A stretch of DNA of 64,000 nt from Glycomyces harbinensis (GTDB lineage Bacteria > Actinomycetota > Actinomycetes > Mycobacteriales > Micromonosporaceae), in assembly GCF_900101745.1 (NCBI RefSeq), contig NZ_FNAD01000005.1, positions 186,001 through 250,000 of the forward strand, read 5' to 3'. Positions 16,807 to 26,869 of the stretch are shown here, in pieces. Below the pieces are notes generated by a model. It worked only from the letters and a program-made list of their open reading frames with translations, was not told the origin of the DNA and made no database searches. How positions within the stretch are numbered: position 1 is the stretch's first letter; every line of letters starts with the position of its first letter. The position numbers and the translations under genes are program-made.

Positions 16807-19062
16807 ATGAACACGACCACTGCCGTGCCCGCAGGGCGCCTCACGTCCACCGCGCTGGGGTATCCGCGCATCGGGCCGAACCGGGAGTTGAAGCGGGCCT
16901 TGGAGGCCCACTGGTCCGGGCGGCTCGACGCCGACGGGCTGGAGGCCGCCGCGGCCGCCGTCCGGGCGGGGATGCTCGACGACCTCTCGGTGCTCGACAC
17001 CGTTCCGACCGGCACTTTCTCGCTCTACGACCATGTGCTCGACGCGGCGTTCGCCGTGGACGCGGTCGCGCCTCGTCACCGTCGCGAGACCGCGCTGGCT
17101 TCGTATTTCGCCGCCGCCCGCGGTGACGACGCGGCCGCGCCGCTGGAGATGACCAAGTGGTTCGACACGAACTATCACTACCTCGTCCCCGAGATCGGGC
17201 CCGACACCGAGTTCAAGGCCAATCCCGACAAGGCGGTCGCCGAGTTCCTCGAGGCCCGCGAACGCGGCCTCGACGCCCGGCCCGTGCTCCTCGGCCCGGT
17301 CTCCTTCCTCCTGCTGGCCAAGCCCGCGGCAAACGCCCCCGCCGACTTCCGTCCGCTCGACCGGATCGTCGATCTCGCGGTGGTCTACGTCGAGATCATC
17401 AACGCGCTCGGCCGCGCCGGTGCCGGACTCGTGCAGCTCGATGAACCCGCGCTGTGCGCCGACCGCACCCGGGAGGAGCTCGCGGCGACCGCCGAGGCCT
17501 ACCTGCGGTTCAACGAGGACGTCGAGATCGTGGTCGGCGGCGGCTACGGCCCCCTCGGCGTCGCCCTCGAGGTGCTGCGGTCGGCAGGCGTCGAGGGCTT
17601 CGCGCTCGACCTGGTCCGGGGCCGCAGTGACATCGAGACGCTCGAGGAGTTGCAGTCGCCGCATGTTTCACGTGAAACATATTTGCTCGCGGGGGTCGTC
17701 GACGGCCGCAACATCTGGCGCACCGACCTCGCCCGGGCGGCCGCGGACATCGAACGGCTGCAGCGCATCAGCGACCGCGTCGCGGTCAGCTCCTCGTCCT
17801 CGCTCCTGCACGTCCCGGTGGACCTCGCCGTCGAGCACGACCTTCCCGAAGGCCTGGCCGAGCGCCTGGCCTTCGCCCGGCAGAAGCTCGAGGAGATCGT
17901 CGCCCTCGCCGACCCGGACGGGCCGCGCGACGCCCGCCCGGAGAGCCCGGAGGCCTGGCGTGACGCGGCCGTCCGCGAACGCCTCGCCGCCCTCGACCCC
18001 GGCGCCGACCGGCGCGTCCCCTACGCCGACCGCGCCGCCGCCCAGGCCGCGCGCGTCCCGCTCCCGGCGATCCCGACGACCACGATCGGCTCGTTCCCGC
18101 AGACCGCCGAGCTGCGCAAGGCCCGCGCGGCCCACCGCCAGGGCCTGATGATCGACGCCGACTACCGCGCCCGGATGCGGGCCGAGGTCGCCGCCGTCAT
18201 CGCCGAACAGGAGCACCTCGGCCTCGACGTGCTCGTGCACGGCGAACCCGAGCGCAACGACATGGTCCAGTACTTCGCCGAGCAGCTCACCGGCTTCGCG
18301 ACCACCGCCGCCGGCTGGGTCCAGTCCTACGGTTCGCGCTGCGTCCGCCCCCCGGTCCTCTACGGCGACGTCGCCCGGACCGCCCCCATGACCGTGGAGT
18401 GGACGGCGTACGCCCAGTCGCTCACCGAGAAGCCCGTCAAGGGGATGCTGACCGGACCCGTCACGATCCTGGCCTGGTCGTTCGTGCGCGACGACCAGCC
18501 GCTCGCCGACACCGCCGACCAGGTCGCCCTCGCCCTGCGCGACGAGGTCCGCGACCTCGAAGCGGCCGGAACGGCGATCATCCAGGTCGACGAGCCCGCC
18601 CTGCGCGAGCTGCTGCCCGTGCGCGCGGCCGCCCGAGCGGCCTACCGCGACTGGGCGACCCGCTCGTTCCGCCTCGCCACCTCCGGCGTCCGCCCGGAGA
18701 CCGCGATCCACACGCACCTGTGCTACTCGGAGTTCGGCGAGGTCATCGACGCGATCAGTGCCCTCGACGCCGACGTCACCTCGATCGAGGCGTCCCGTTC
18801 GAAGATGGAGGTCCTCACCGACCTCGACCGCGCCCGGTACCGCAGCGCCGTCGGCCCGGGCGTGTGGGACATCCACTCCCCGCGCGTCCCCGCCGCCGAC
18901 GAGATGGCCGCGGCCCTGCGCCTGGCCGTCGCCGCGCTCGGACCCGGCCGCGTCTGGGCCAACCCCGACTGCGGCCTGAAGACCCGCCGCTACGAGGAGG
19001 TCCGCCCCTCGCTCGCGGGCCTCGTCGAAGCCGCACGGGCGGTCCGCGCCGAGGTCGCCTAG
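16807..19062 (+). CDS. metE: Cobalamin-independent methionine synthase MetE
   Basis: 751 aa. It transfers a methyl group from 5-methyltetrahydropteroyl-triglutamate to homocysteine in the cytoplasm. N-terminal half: LGYPRIGPNRELKRALEAHW. C-terminal catalytic barrel: IPTTTIGSFPQT, VHGEPERNDMVQYF, and the zinc ligands in IHTHLCYSEF (His, Cys), SIEASRSKMEVL (Glu) and ANPDCGLKTR (Cys). It is preceded by a B12 riboswitch. Codons 17664-17679 form an exact parS sequence, encoding part of HVSRETY in the linker between the domains. It is followed by alr after 149 bp. Confidence 0.97.
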   Translation: MNTTTAVPAGRLTSTALGYPRIGPNRELKRALEAHWSGRLDADGLEAAAAAVRAGMLDDLSVLDTVPTGTFSLYDHVLDAAFAVDAVAPRHRRETALASYFAAARGDDAAAPLEMTKWFDTNYHYLVPEIGPDTEFKANPDKAVAEFLEARERGLDARPVLLGPVSFLLLAKPAANAPADFRPLDRIVDLAVVYVEIINALGRAGAGLVQLDEPALCADRTREELAATAEAYLRFNEDVEIVVGGGYGPLGVALEVLRSAGVEGFALDLVRGRSDIETLEELQSPHVSRETYLLAGVVDGRNIWRTDLARAAADIERLQRISDRVAVSSSSSLLHVPVDLAVEHDLPEGLAERLAFARQKLEEIVALADPDGPRDARPESPEAWRDAAVRERLAALDPGADRRVPYADRAAAQAARVPLPAIPTTTIGSFPQTAELRKARAAHRQGLMIDADYRARMRAEVAAVIAEQEHLGLDVLVHGEPERNDMVQYFAEQLTGFATTAAGWVQSYGSRCVRPPVLYGDVARTAPMTVEWTAYAQSLTEKPVKGMLTGPVTILAWSFVRDDQPLADTADQVALALRDEVRDLEAAGTAIIQVDEPALRELLPVRAAARAAYRDWATRSFRLATSGVRPETAIHTHLCYSEFGEVIDAISALDADVTSIEASRSKMEVLTDLDRARYRSAVGPGVWDIHSPRVPAADEMAAALRLAVAALGPGRVWANPDCGLKTRRYEEVRPSLAGLVEAARAVRAEVA
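17664..17679. promoter_or_regulatory. parS: Perfect parS (ParB-binding) site inside metE
   Basis: TGTTTCACGTGAAACA is an exact 16-bp match to the universal bacterial parS palindrome. It lies in the metE coding sequence, in AT-richer DNA than its surroundings. Confidence 0.9.
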
Positions 19063-19211
19063 CGGCGATGAGGCCGGACGGCGCCCCCGTCCGGCCGCGC
19101 CCCCGCCCGGACCGCCGGACCCGCAGGAAACGGAACCGGCGGTCCGGGCGCCCACCGCGCGACGCACCGGCACCACCGGCCGCCCCGGCGAGAGCCACGT
19201 ACCCTTGTCCT

Positions 19212-20402
19212 GTGGCGATGGACAACTACCGCATTCTGTCGGAACCGGTCAACGGCGGCATGTCCGGCCTGGCCAAGGCCAGCGCGGACTGGCGCCGTCT
19301 GGCGCACAACGTCGAGGCGCTGGCGCAGGTCGCGGGCGTGCCGATGATGGCGATGGTCAAGGCCGACGCGTACGGGCACGGCATGGTCCCGGCGGCGCGC
19401 GTCATCGTCGAGGCCGGCGCGGCGGGCCTGGGCGTGGTGACGCTGCGCGAGGCCTGGCAGCTCAAGCGGCTCCCCGACCTGGCCGAGGCGAGGGTGATGG
19501 CGTTCTTCTTCGCGCCCGGTCAGCCGGGCCTGGCGGAGGCGGTCGGGGCCGGGATCGACCTGGGCGTCTCGTCGCTGGCGCAGTTGGACGCGGTCGCGGA
19601 GGCCGCGGTGCGGGCGGGTCGTCCGGCGCGCATCCATCTCAAGGGCGACACGGGCATGTCGCGTGGCGGGGTCGGCGAGCACGAGTGGGCGCAGGCGGCC
19701 GAGGCGGCCGCGAAGCACCAGGCCGCGGGTGCGGTCGTGGTGGTCGGGGCGTGGAGTCATCTGGCGTGCGCGGATGAGATCGGGCATCCGGCGAACGCGG
19801 AGCAGAAGGCGTCGTTCGGGCGGTTCCTGGAGGTGGTGGCCGCGGCGGGTCTGGAGCCGGAGGTGCGGCATCTGGCGAATTCGGCGGCTTTGATCGCCGA
19901 TCCCCAGACGCGTTATGACATGGTGCGGCCGGGCATCGCGTTGTACGGGTACAACCCGGTGCCGGAGTTCGCGGTCGATCTGCGGCCGGTGATCGAGGTG
20001 CGCAGCCAGGTCATGAGTGTGAAGCGGCTGCCGGCCGGTACGGGGATCTCGTACGGGCACACGCATGTCCTGGAGCGGGATGCGAATGTGGCGCTGGTGC
20101 CTTTGGGGTATGCGGACGGGGTGCCGCGTGCGGCCTCGAACAAGGCCGAGGTGTACGTGGCGGGGAAGCGGCGGCGGGTGCTGGGGCGGATCTGCATGGA
20201 CCAGTTCGTGGTCGACTGCGGTGACGATCCGGTGAAGGCGGGTGAGCCGGTGGTGCTCATCGGTGCGGGGGAGCAGCATCCGGACGCCGACGACTGGTCG
20301 GTGTGGGCGGGCACGATCCCGAACGACATTCTGACCGGGTTGGGTTCGCGCATCCCCCGGTTGTGGAATCGCGGCGTCGGGGATTCGCCGGCGGGCGGAT
20401 AG
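19212..20402 (+). CDS. alr: Alanine racemase
   Basis: 396 aa from the GTG at 19212, which lies six bases after a TACCCT -10 box, so the mRNA is probably leaderless; ATG 19218 is the alternative. It interconverts L- and D-alanine for peptidoglycan. The PLP-binding motif MMAMVKADAYGHG has the Schiff-base Lys at about residue 50, and the second catalytic base is Tyr (about 281) in GTGISYGHTHVL. NSAALIADPQTRYDMVRPGIALYGYNP and GRICMDQFVVD are family signatures. It starts the conserved actinobacterial alr, hydrolase, tsaE, tsaB, rimI, tsaD cluster. Confidence 0.95.
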   Translation: MAMDNYRILSEPVNGGMSGLAKASADWRRLAHNVEALAQVAGVPMMAMVKADAYGHGMVPAARVIVEAGAAGLGVVTLREAWQLKRLPDLAEARVMAFFFAPGQPGLAEAVGAGIDLGVSSLAQLDAVAEAAVRAGRPARIHLKGDTGMSRGGVGEHEWAQAAEAAAKHQAAGAVVVVGAWSHLACADEIGHPANAEQKASFGRFLEVVAAAGLEPEVRHLANSAALIADPQTRYDMVRPGIALYGYNPVPEFAVDLRPVIEVRSQVMSVKRLPAGTGISYGHTHVLERDANVALVPLGYADGVPRAASNKAEVYVAGKRRRVLGRICMDQFVVDCGDDPVKAGEPVVLIGAGEQHPDADDWSVWAGTIPNDILTGLGSRIPRLWNRGVGDSPAGG

Positions 20403-20443
20403 GGCCGGGTGCGGCGGAGTCCCTCTAGTCACTGTGAGAGCGC

Positions 20444-21643
20444 ATGAGTGAGAAGCAGTCCCGTCGGCGTCGCGGTCTGGCGATCGCGGGCGGGGTGACC
20501 GGTGGTGTGGCCGTGGGTGCCGCGCTGGCGTTCGGTGTGCCGCGGTATCTGGCGCGGCGGACGCGGTTGTCGTCGACGGATCCGTACGCGCATGAGCCGT
20601 TCGAGTTGCCGCCGTTGAATTCGGTGCGGACGGTGGAGACGCGGGACGGTGTGGCCGTGCATGTGGAGACGGCGGGGCCGGAGGACGCCGATCTGACGGT
20701 GGTGTTCCTGCACGGGTACATGCAGGACATGGGGACGTTCTATTTTCAGCGCAAGGCGGTCGTGGCGGCGGATCGTGAGGGGTTGTCGCTGCGGGCGGTG
20801 TTCTACGACCAGCCGGGGCACGGGCGGTCGGGGCCGCTGCCGCGGACGGAGTACAGCATCGAGGATCTCGCGGAGGTGCTGTTCGACGTGGTGGCGGCGG
20901 TGGCGCCGCGGGGGCCGCTGGTGCTGGTGGGTCATTCGATGGGCGGGATGACGATGCAGTCGTTCGCGCGGTTGCATCCGGAGGATTTCCACGAGCGGGT
21001 GAAGGGCGTGGCGTTCCTGTCGAGTTCCGCGGCGGGGCTGGACATGGTGGAGACGAAGCCGATGCGGGCGCTGCGGCGGTTGCGGCGGACGGTGTTGCCG
21101 ATGCTGCAGCAGGTCGCGGGGTGGACGCCGGATCTGATCGACCGGTCGCGGCTGCTCGCGGGCGACTTGGCGTGGTTGTTGACGCGGCGGGCCGCGTTCG
21201 GGCACGCGGATCCGCCGGCGTCGCTGGTGAGCCTGGTGGAGCGCATGAACCGGCGGACGTCGATTCAGAGCATCGTGGGTTATGCGCGCGCTATTCTCGA
21301 CCACGATGAGACGGCGACGCTGCCGCGGTTCGCGGGTCTGCCGGCGCTGGTCGCGGTGGGGGATGCGGATCTGCTGACGCCGCCGGAGCATTCGCGGCGG
21401 CTCGCGGCGGCGCTGGGGGGTTCGCGTTTCGTGCTCGTAGCCGAGGCGGCTCATTCGCCGCAGCTGGAGTATCCTGGTGAGATCTCACAACTGTTGTTGG
21501 AGATGATCGACAAAGTCGCGGCCGAGATCGGTAACGGTTCCGGTGCGTCCGTCCCGTCCCGTCAGGCGGCGCCCGAGGGCGACCGGCGGCATCGCAGGTG
21601 GACGCCGTTCTCGCGCCAGCACGGTCATCGTCTCGAACCGTGA
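20444..21643 (+). CDS. Alpha/beta hydrolase of the alr-tsa cluster
   Basis: 399 aa. An N-terminal basic stretch and one membrane helix (RRRRGLAIAGGVTGGVAVGAALAFG, about 7-31) anchor it. The oxyanion-hole motif is VVFLHGYMQDM, the nucleophile elbow VLVGHSMGGMTM, an acid is in VGDADLLTPPEHS, and the catalytic His is likely in AEAAHSPQLEYP. The C-terminal 50 residues are a low-complexity tail. It is conserved between alr and tsaE in Actinobacteria, but its substrate is unknown. A possible -10 TAGTCACT precedes the gene. Confidence 0.88.
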   Translation: MSEKQSRRRRGLAIAGGVTGGVAVGAALAFGVPRYLARRTRLSSTDPYAHEPFELPPLNSVRTVETRDGVAVHVETAGPEDADLTVVFLHGYMQDMGTFYFQRKAVVAADREGLSLRAVFYDQPGHGRSGPLPRTEYSIEDLAEVLFDVVAAVAPRGPLVLVGHSMGGMTMQSFARLHPEDFHERVKGVAFLSSSAAGLDMVETKPMRALRRLRRTVLPMLQQVAGWTPDLIDRSRLLAGDLAWLLTRRAAFGHADPPASLVSLVERMNRRTSIQSIVGYARAILDHDETATLPRFAGLPALVAVGDADLLTPPEHSRRLAAALGGSRFVLVAEAAHSPQLEYPGEISQLLLEMIDKVAAEIGNGSGASVPSRQAAPEGDRRHRRWTPFSRQHGHRLEP

Positions 21644-21695
21644 ACCCGGATCCGGGCCAGGTGGGTCGGATCCTACGCATGTGGAGGAGTGCAAC

Positions 21696-22178
21696 GTGAG
21701 GCTCGAGCTTCGTTCGGCCGCTGACACCCACGACTTCGGACGGCGCCTCGCCGCGGTCCTGCGCGCGGGCGACCTCGTGATCCTCACCGGCCCGCTCGGG
21801 GCGGGGAAGACCGCTCTCACGCAGGGGGTCGGTGCCGGTCTGGGTGTCGAGGGTCGCATCACCAGCCCTACGTTCGTCATCGCCCGGTCGCACCGGGCGG
21901 GCGAGGGGGGCGTGCCGCTGGTCCATGTGGACGCCTACCGGTTGGAGACGCTCGACGAGTTGGACGACCTCGACTTGGACACGGATGTGGACGCGGCGGT
22001 CACCGTGGTGGAGTGGGGTGCCGGTCTGGCCGAGCGCCTCGCGGAGTCCCACTTGGAGATCGCGATCGAGCGGCGGGCGGACGAGACGCGCGTCGCGGTC
22101 CTGCGCGGGCGCGGCGGGGACTGGGCCGAGCGCCTCGCCTCGCTGGGGTCGGGCGCTCCGGTCGGCGCGTCCGCATGA
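21696..22178 (+). CDS. tsaE: tRNA threonylcarbamoyladenosine biosynthesis ATPase TsaE
   Basis: 160 aa. The GTG at 21696 follows GGAGGAG. P-loop ATPase with Walker A GPLGAGKTALTQGV, switch SPTFVIARS and HVDAYRLETLDELDDL. It belongs to the TsaB-TsaD-TsaE complex that adds threonylcarbamoyl to A37 of tRNAs reading ANN codons. Its stop overlaps the tsaB start (ATGA). Confidence 0.94.
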   Translation: MRLELRSAADTHDFGRRLAAVLRAGDLVILTGPLGAGKTALTQGVGAGLGVEGRITSPTFVIARSHRAGEGGVPLVHVDAYRLETLDELDDLDLDTDVDAAVTVVEWGAGLAERLAESHLEIAIERRADETRVAVLRGRGGDWAERLASLGSGAPVGASA

Positions 22179-22813
22179 GGGTGCTCGCGCTCGACACTTC
22201 CACCAGTGCCGTTCAGGCGGCGCTGGTCGACCTGGACGACGACGAGCAGTTCCTCATCTCGTTTCGCCGGGAGATCAACGCCCGCGGGCATGTGGAGAAG
22301 CTCGCCCCGTTCATCGAGGGCTGTCTGGACGACGCGGGGAAGCGGCCCAAGGATGTGGACGCGGTCGTGGCGGGGATCGGCCCGGGCCCGTACACGGGCC
22401 TGCGGGTCGGCATGGTCACCGCCGCCGCGTTCGCCGACGGCGCGGGCGTCCCCGTCTACGGGGTGTGCTCGCTCGACGGCATCGGCGGCAACACGCGCGG
22501 GCGGGCCCTCGCGGCGACCGACGCGCGCCGCAAAGAGATCTATTGGGCCGTCTACGAGGACGGTGTGCGCGAAGGCGAACCGCAGGTGTGCAGGCCCGCG
22601 GAGCTGCCCGACACGGGTGCGGACTACGCGATCGGCGAGGGCGCCAGCAAGTACGCGGGCGAGCTCGCGGTCCCGGCCGAGGCCGAACCGGTCTACCCCG
22701 ACCTGGTCAAACTCGTCGAATTGGCTGCGCCGCGGCTGCTCGCCGGGGCGGCGGGCGAGCGGCTCACCCCCATGTACCTGCGCCGCCCGGACGCCCAGCC
22801 CGCCGCGTCGTGA
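22175..22813 (+). CDS. tsaB: tRNA threonylcarbamoyladenosine biosynthesis protein TsaB
   Basis: 212 aa. ASKHA-fold inactive paralog of TsaD: VLALDTSTSAVQAALVD, VVAGIGPGPYTGLRVGMVTAAAFADG, and DARRKEIYWAVYE. It scaffolds TsaD and TsaE in t6A synthesis. It overlaps tsaE by four bases. Confidence 0.95.
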   Translation: MRVLALDTSTSAVQAALVDLDDDEQFLISFRREINARGHVEKLAPFIEGCLDDAGKRPKDVDAVVAGIGPGPYTGLRVGMVTAAAFADGAGVPVYGVCSLDGIGGNTRGRALAATDARRKEIYWAVYEDGVREGEPQVCRPAELPDTGADYAIGEGASKYAGELAVPAEAEPVYPDLVKLVELAAPRLLAGAAGERLTPMYLRRPDAQPAAS

Positions 22814-22843
22814 CGCCGCCGCGGCGTGGTACAGCTTGACGTG

Positions 22844-23286
22844 ATGAACGGTGACTTGCGGATCGACCGGCTGCGCTGGTGGCACCTCCCTGCGGTCGCG
22901 GCCATGGAGATCGCGATCTTCGGGCCCGAGGCCTGGAGCGAGGGCCTGCTGTGGTCCGAGCTGTCGGCCGGGCACGACTACCGGGCGGTCTTCGACGGCG
23001 ACGCCGTCGCCGGCTACGCGGGGACCGCGTACGGCGACGCCGAGGCGTGGCTCAACAACATCGCCGTGGACGCGGCCCACCGGCGCCGCGGCGTCGCCCG
23101 GATGCTCATGGACGACCTGGTCGCGCGCGCCCGCGCGGGCGGGGCGAAGTCGGTGTTCCTGGAGGTCGCGGTCGACAACGTCCCGGCGCAGCGCCTCTAC
23201 GACTTGTACGGTTTCTACGGCATCGGGGTGCGCAAGCACTACTACCAGCACACCGGCACCGACGCCGCGGTGATGAGGATGGACCT

Positions 23287-23290
<4 letters not shown>
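22844..23290 (+). CDS. rimI: Ribosomal-protein-alanine N-acetyltransferase-like GNAT (RimI)
   Basis: 148 aa. The ATG at 22844 is preferred; GTG 22841 and GTG 22826 are in frame. GNAT fold with [26 protein letters not shown] (acetyl-CoA-binding RRRGVA) and [29 protein letters not shown]. In this position, between tsaB and tsaD, it is annotated as RimI, but actinobacterial members may have broader N-terminal acetyltransferase targets. Its stop overlaps the tsaD start (GTGA). Confidence 0.9.
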
Positions 23291-24363
<1,073 letters not shown>

Positions 24364-24383
24364 CCCGCCGAATGCGGGCGCGG

Positions 24384-24406
24384 TTGTCGGTGCCCCGGTC
24401 TACCGT
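24384..24406 (+). promoter_or_regulatory. PafBC-type DNA-damage promoter of the dinB-family gene
   Basis: TTGTCGGTG-N8-TACCGT is an exact fit to the actinobacterial LexA-independent damage-promoter consensus TTGTCRGTG-N8-TANNNT. The ATG of the next gene is 7 bases after the -10 box, so the mRNA should be leaderless. Confidence 0.8.
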
Positions 24407-24413
24407 TGCCCTC

Positions 24414-24992
24414 ATGAGCGACGACGACTACTGGTGGGAGCCCCCCACCGCCGGCACCGAGACCGAACACCTGCTCGGGGCCCTCGACCGGCTCCGCACC
24501 ACGTTCCGCTGGAAGGCCGACGACCTCGACGCGGCGGGCCTGGCCGTCCGCGTCGGCGCCTCGGCCCTCACCATCGGCGGACTCCTGAAGCACCTCGCCG
24601 CCTGCGAGGACTTCATGTTCACCGCGAAGATGTCCGGGCAGCTGCCCGGCGAACCCTGGGACTCCCTCGGCTGGAAGCCCTTCGAAGACGAAGGGTGGGC
24701 GTTCACCTTCGACACCACCGGGCTCGCCCCCGCGCAGCTGTACGCGCTGTGGGACGGCGCGGTCGAACGCAGCCGCACGCGACTGGCCGCGGCCCTGGCC
24801 GCAGGCGGACTCGACCAGGAGGTCCACCTCGCCTGGCCCGACCGCGGCCACCTGAACCTGCGCCGCCTCGTGTTCGACCTGGTCGAGGAGTACGGCCGCC
24901 ACACCGGCCACGCCGACCTCCTCCGCGAGGCCGTCGACGGCCGCGTCGGCGAGGACCCGCCCGCCGGCTGGCACCCCGTCAGCGGCCGCTAG
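24414..24992 (+). CDS. DinB-family (DUF664-like) protein, probably damage-inducible
   Basis: 192 aa. Four-helix DinB/YfiT-like fold. The three metal-binding His are probably in LLKHLAACEDF, in DLVEEYGRHTGHADLLREA and nearby, as is typical of the actinobacterial mycothiol-dependent transferase type. The start is defined by the -10 box TACCGT 7 bases upstream, implying leaderless translation. The promoter matches the PafBC consensus, which fits the damage-inducible name of the family. The enzymatic reaction is not established. Confidence 0.85.
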   Translation: MSDDDYWWEPPTAGTETEHLLGALDRLRTTFRWKADDLDAAGLAVRVGASALTIGGLLKHLAACEDFMFTAKMSGQLPGEPWDSLGWKPFEDEGWAFTFDTTGLAPAQLYALWDGAVERSRTRLAAALAAGGLDQEVHLAWPDRGHLNLRRLVFDLVEEYGRHTGHADLLREAVDGRVGEDPPAGWHPVSGR

Positions 24993-25071
24993 CGGTCCGG
25001 CGGCCGGCTTCGGCCGAAGGCCCGCTTTCGGCCGGTACGGCCGTTGACATGGGCCGGTAGGCTTCCGGCCC

Positions 25072-26109
25072 ATGAGCGAAGACAGCGCAGCCGTCACGGT
25101 CGCCGAACCCGACGGCGCGACCGGCACGCCCCGGCGCCCCTGGCACCGGGCCCGCCCGCTCCGGTTCCTCTCCTGGCTGTGCACCGCCGGCGTCCTCGCT
25201 TACACCCTGGTCCGGCTCCTCGGCCTGGAGACGGGGTGGATCCTGGTCACCACCATCGCCTTCGTCCCCTACGTCGCCGCCGCCGCCCTCGTCGGCGCCG
25301 GACTCCAAGCGGCCGTCCGCCACTGGGCCGGCGCCGCGGCCACCGCCCTCGCCGTCGCCGCGCTCGCGGTCGTGCTCGCGCCCCGGCTGATCCCCGACGC
25401 GCAGGACGGGGCCGCGGGCCGCGAACTCACCGTCATGTCCGTGAACCTCTACGTGGGCCAGACCGACCTGGGCAAGGTCATCGACCTCGTCGAAACGCAC
25501 CGGCCCGACCTCCTCAGCGTCCAGGAGCTCACCCCCGGCGCGGCCGAAGGCCTCGCCGAACTCGGCCTCGAAGCGCTTTTGCCGCACACCGTGCTCGAAC
25601 CCGACGATCTCGCCGTCGGCACCGGCCTGTACTCCGCGTACCCCCTGGAGCGCATCGACACCGTCGGACGCGACGGCATCTTCTACCAGATCGGCGCCGA
25701 AGTCGACCTCGGCGGCGGCGACGCGGTGCGCTTCATGGCCGTCCACACCGCCGCACCCGCCACCCCCGAGCGGATCCCCCTGTGGGAAGAGGACTTCACC
25801 GACCTCCCCCGCCCCGACGGCGGCGCCCCGTGGGTCCTCGCCGGGGACTTCAACGCCACCCTCGACCACGACAACATGCGCGACCTCCTCGGCGACGGCT
25901 ACACCGACGCCGCCGAAGCCGCCGGGAGCGGACTCCAGGCCACCTGGCGGCCCATCGAAGGCGGCTACCTCGGCGGCCTCGTCCGGCCCCCGGCCGTCAC
26001 CCTCGACCACGTCCTCGCCGAGACCGGCGTCGCGATCCTCGACTGGGAGGTCCTCGACAAGTCCGGCTCCGACCACGCCCCGGTCCTCGCCCGCCTGCGC
26101 CTGCCCTGA
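25072..26109 (+). CDS. Membrane-anchored endonuclease/exonuclease/phosphatase-family protein
   Basis: 345 aa. Two or three N-terminal helices (about 30-105: LSWLCTAGVLAYTLVRLLG, ILVTTIAFVPYVAAAALV, ALAVAALAVVLAP) lead to an extracytoplasmic EEP domain. Catalytic motifs of the DNase I-like fold: MSVNLYVG, LLSVQELTPG (metal-binding Glu), VLAGDFNATLDH and SGSDHAPVLARL (His). The same layout is found in Streptomyces proteins of unknown substrate. A TAGGCT box eight bases before the ATG suggests leaderless translation. Confidence 0.88.
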   Translation: MSEDSAAVTVAEPDGATGTPRRPWHRARPLRFLSWLCTAGVLAYTLVRLLGLETGWILVTTIAFVPYVAAAALVGAGLQAAVRHWAGAAATALAVAALAVVLAPRLIPDAQDGAAGRELTVMSVNLYVGQTDLGKVIDLVETHRPDLLSVQELTPGAAEGLAELGLEALLPHTVLEPDDLAVGTGLYSAYPLERIDTVGRDGIFYQIGAEVDLGGGDAVRFMAVHTAAPATPERIPLWEEDFTDLPRPDGGAPWVLAGDFNATLDHDNMRDLLGDGYTDAAEAAGSGLQATWRPIEGGYLGGLVRPPAVTLDHVLAETGVAILDWEVLDKSGSDHAPVLARLRLP

Positions 26110-26210
26110 CCGCCCTTCCTGAAGCGGATTTCAGGTTTGCGATGAATCCTGTCGGACCGCCTCGTCATAGTGGAGGAGAAGCCAACGACCCGCACCGGAG
26201 GAACCGCATC

Positions 26211-26777
26211 ATGCGCCAGCTCATCGTCACCGCCTTCGTCTCCCTCGACGGCGTCATGGAAGCCCCCGGCGGCGAACCCGGGTACCGCAACACCGGATGG
26301 ACCTTCAAGGACATCGAATTCCTCCCCGAGGCCTACGACCTCAAGGCCCGCGAACAGGACGAGGCCGGGGCGCTGTTGATCGGCCGGCGCTCCTACGAGG
26401 CGTTCGCCCCCGTGTGGCCCACCATGGTCGACGAATTCGCCGGCTACAACGCGATGCCCCGCTACGTCGTCTCCACCACCCTGAAAGAGGAGGACGGGCG
26501 CTGGCCCGCCACGATCCTCCGCTCGATCGACGAGGTCGCCGCCCTCAAGGAGACCGAAGGCGGACCGATCTCCGTCCACGGCAGCGCCACCCTCGGCAAG
26601 AGCCTCGCCGACGCCGGACTCGTCGACCGCTACCACCTGCTGGTCTTCCCCAAGCTCCTCGGCGCCGGCAGGCGGCTGTTCTCCGAAGCCGACAAGGACG
26701 CGGTCAACCTCGAACTCGTCGAGCACGAGGCCTACGCCAACGGCATCCAGAAGCAGGTCTTCGACGTCAAGCGCTGA
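26211..26777 (+). CDS. Dihydrofolate-reductase-like (RibD C-terminal domain) protein 1
   Basis: 188 aa. ATG with GGAGGA nine bases upstream. RibD-C/DHFR fold: VTAFVSLDGVMEAPGGEPG, GALLIGRRSYEAFAPVWP, PRYVVSTTLKEE, ISVHGSATLGKSLADAGLVDRYHLLVFPKLLGAGRRLF. This large family binds NADPH; few members have known substrates, and true folate reduction is unlikely. A second paralog is at 54070. It is followed by a GGGCCGGAA-CCG-TTCCGGCCC hairpin (26790-26810). Confidence 0.9.
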   Translation: MRQLIVTAFVSLDGVMEAPGGEPGYRNTGWTFKDIEFLPEAYDLKAREQDEAGALLIGRRSYEAFAPVWPTMVDEFAGYNAMPRYVVSTTLKEEDGRWPATILRSIDEVAALKETEGGPISVHGSATLGKSLADAGLVDRYHLLVFPKLLGAGRRLFSEADKDAVNLELVEHEAYANGIQKQVFDVKR

Positions 26778-26789
26778 CACCCGCCGTCC

Positions 26790-26810
26790 GGGCCGGAACC
26801 GTTCCGGCCC
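26790..26810. terminator. Hairpin between convergent genes
   Basis: A 9-bp perfect stem (GGGCCGGAA with TTCCGGCCC) has a CCG loop. It has no T-run on either side, so it is only a plausible bidirectional terminator. Confidence 0.5.
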
Positions 26811-26869
26811 AGGGCGTCAGCCCCGACCGACAATCCCGCTGAACTGCCCCGCCCGGTCGGCGCCGCGGC

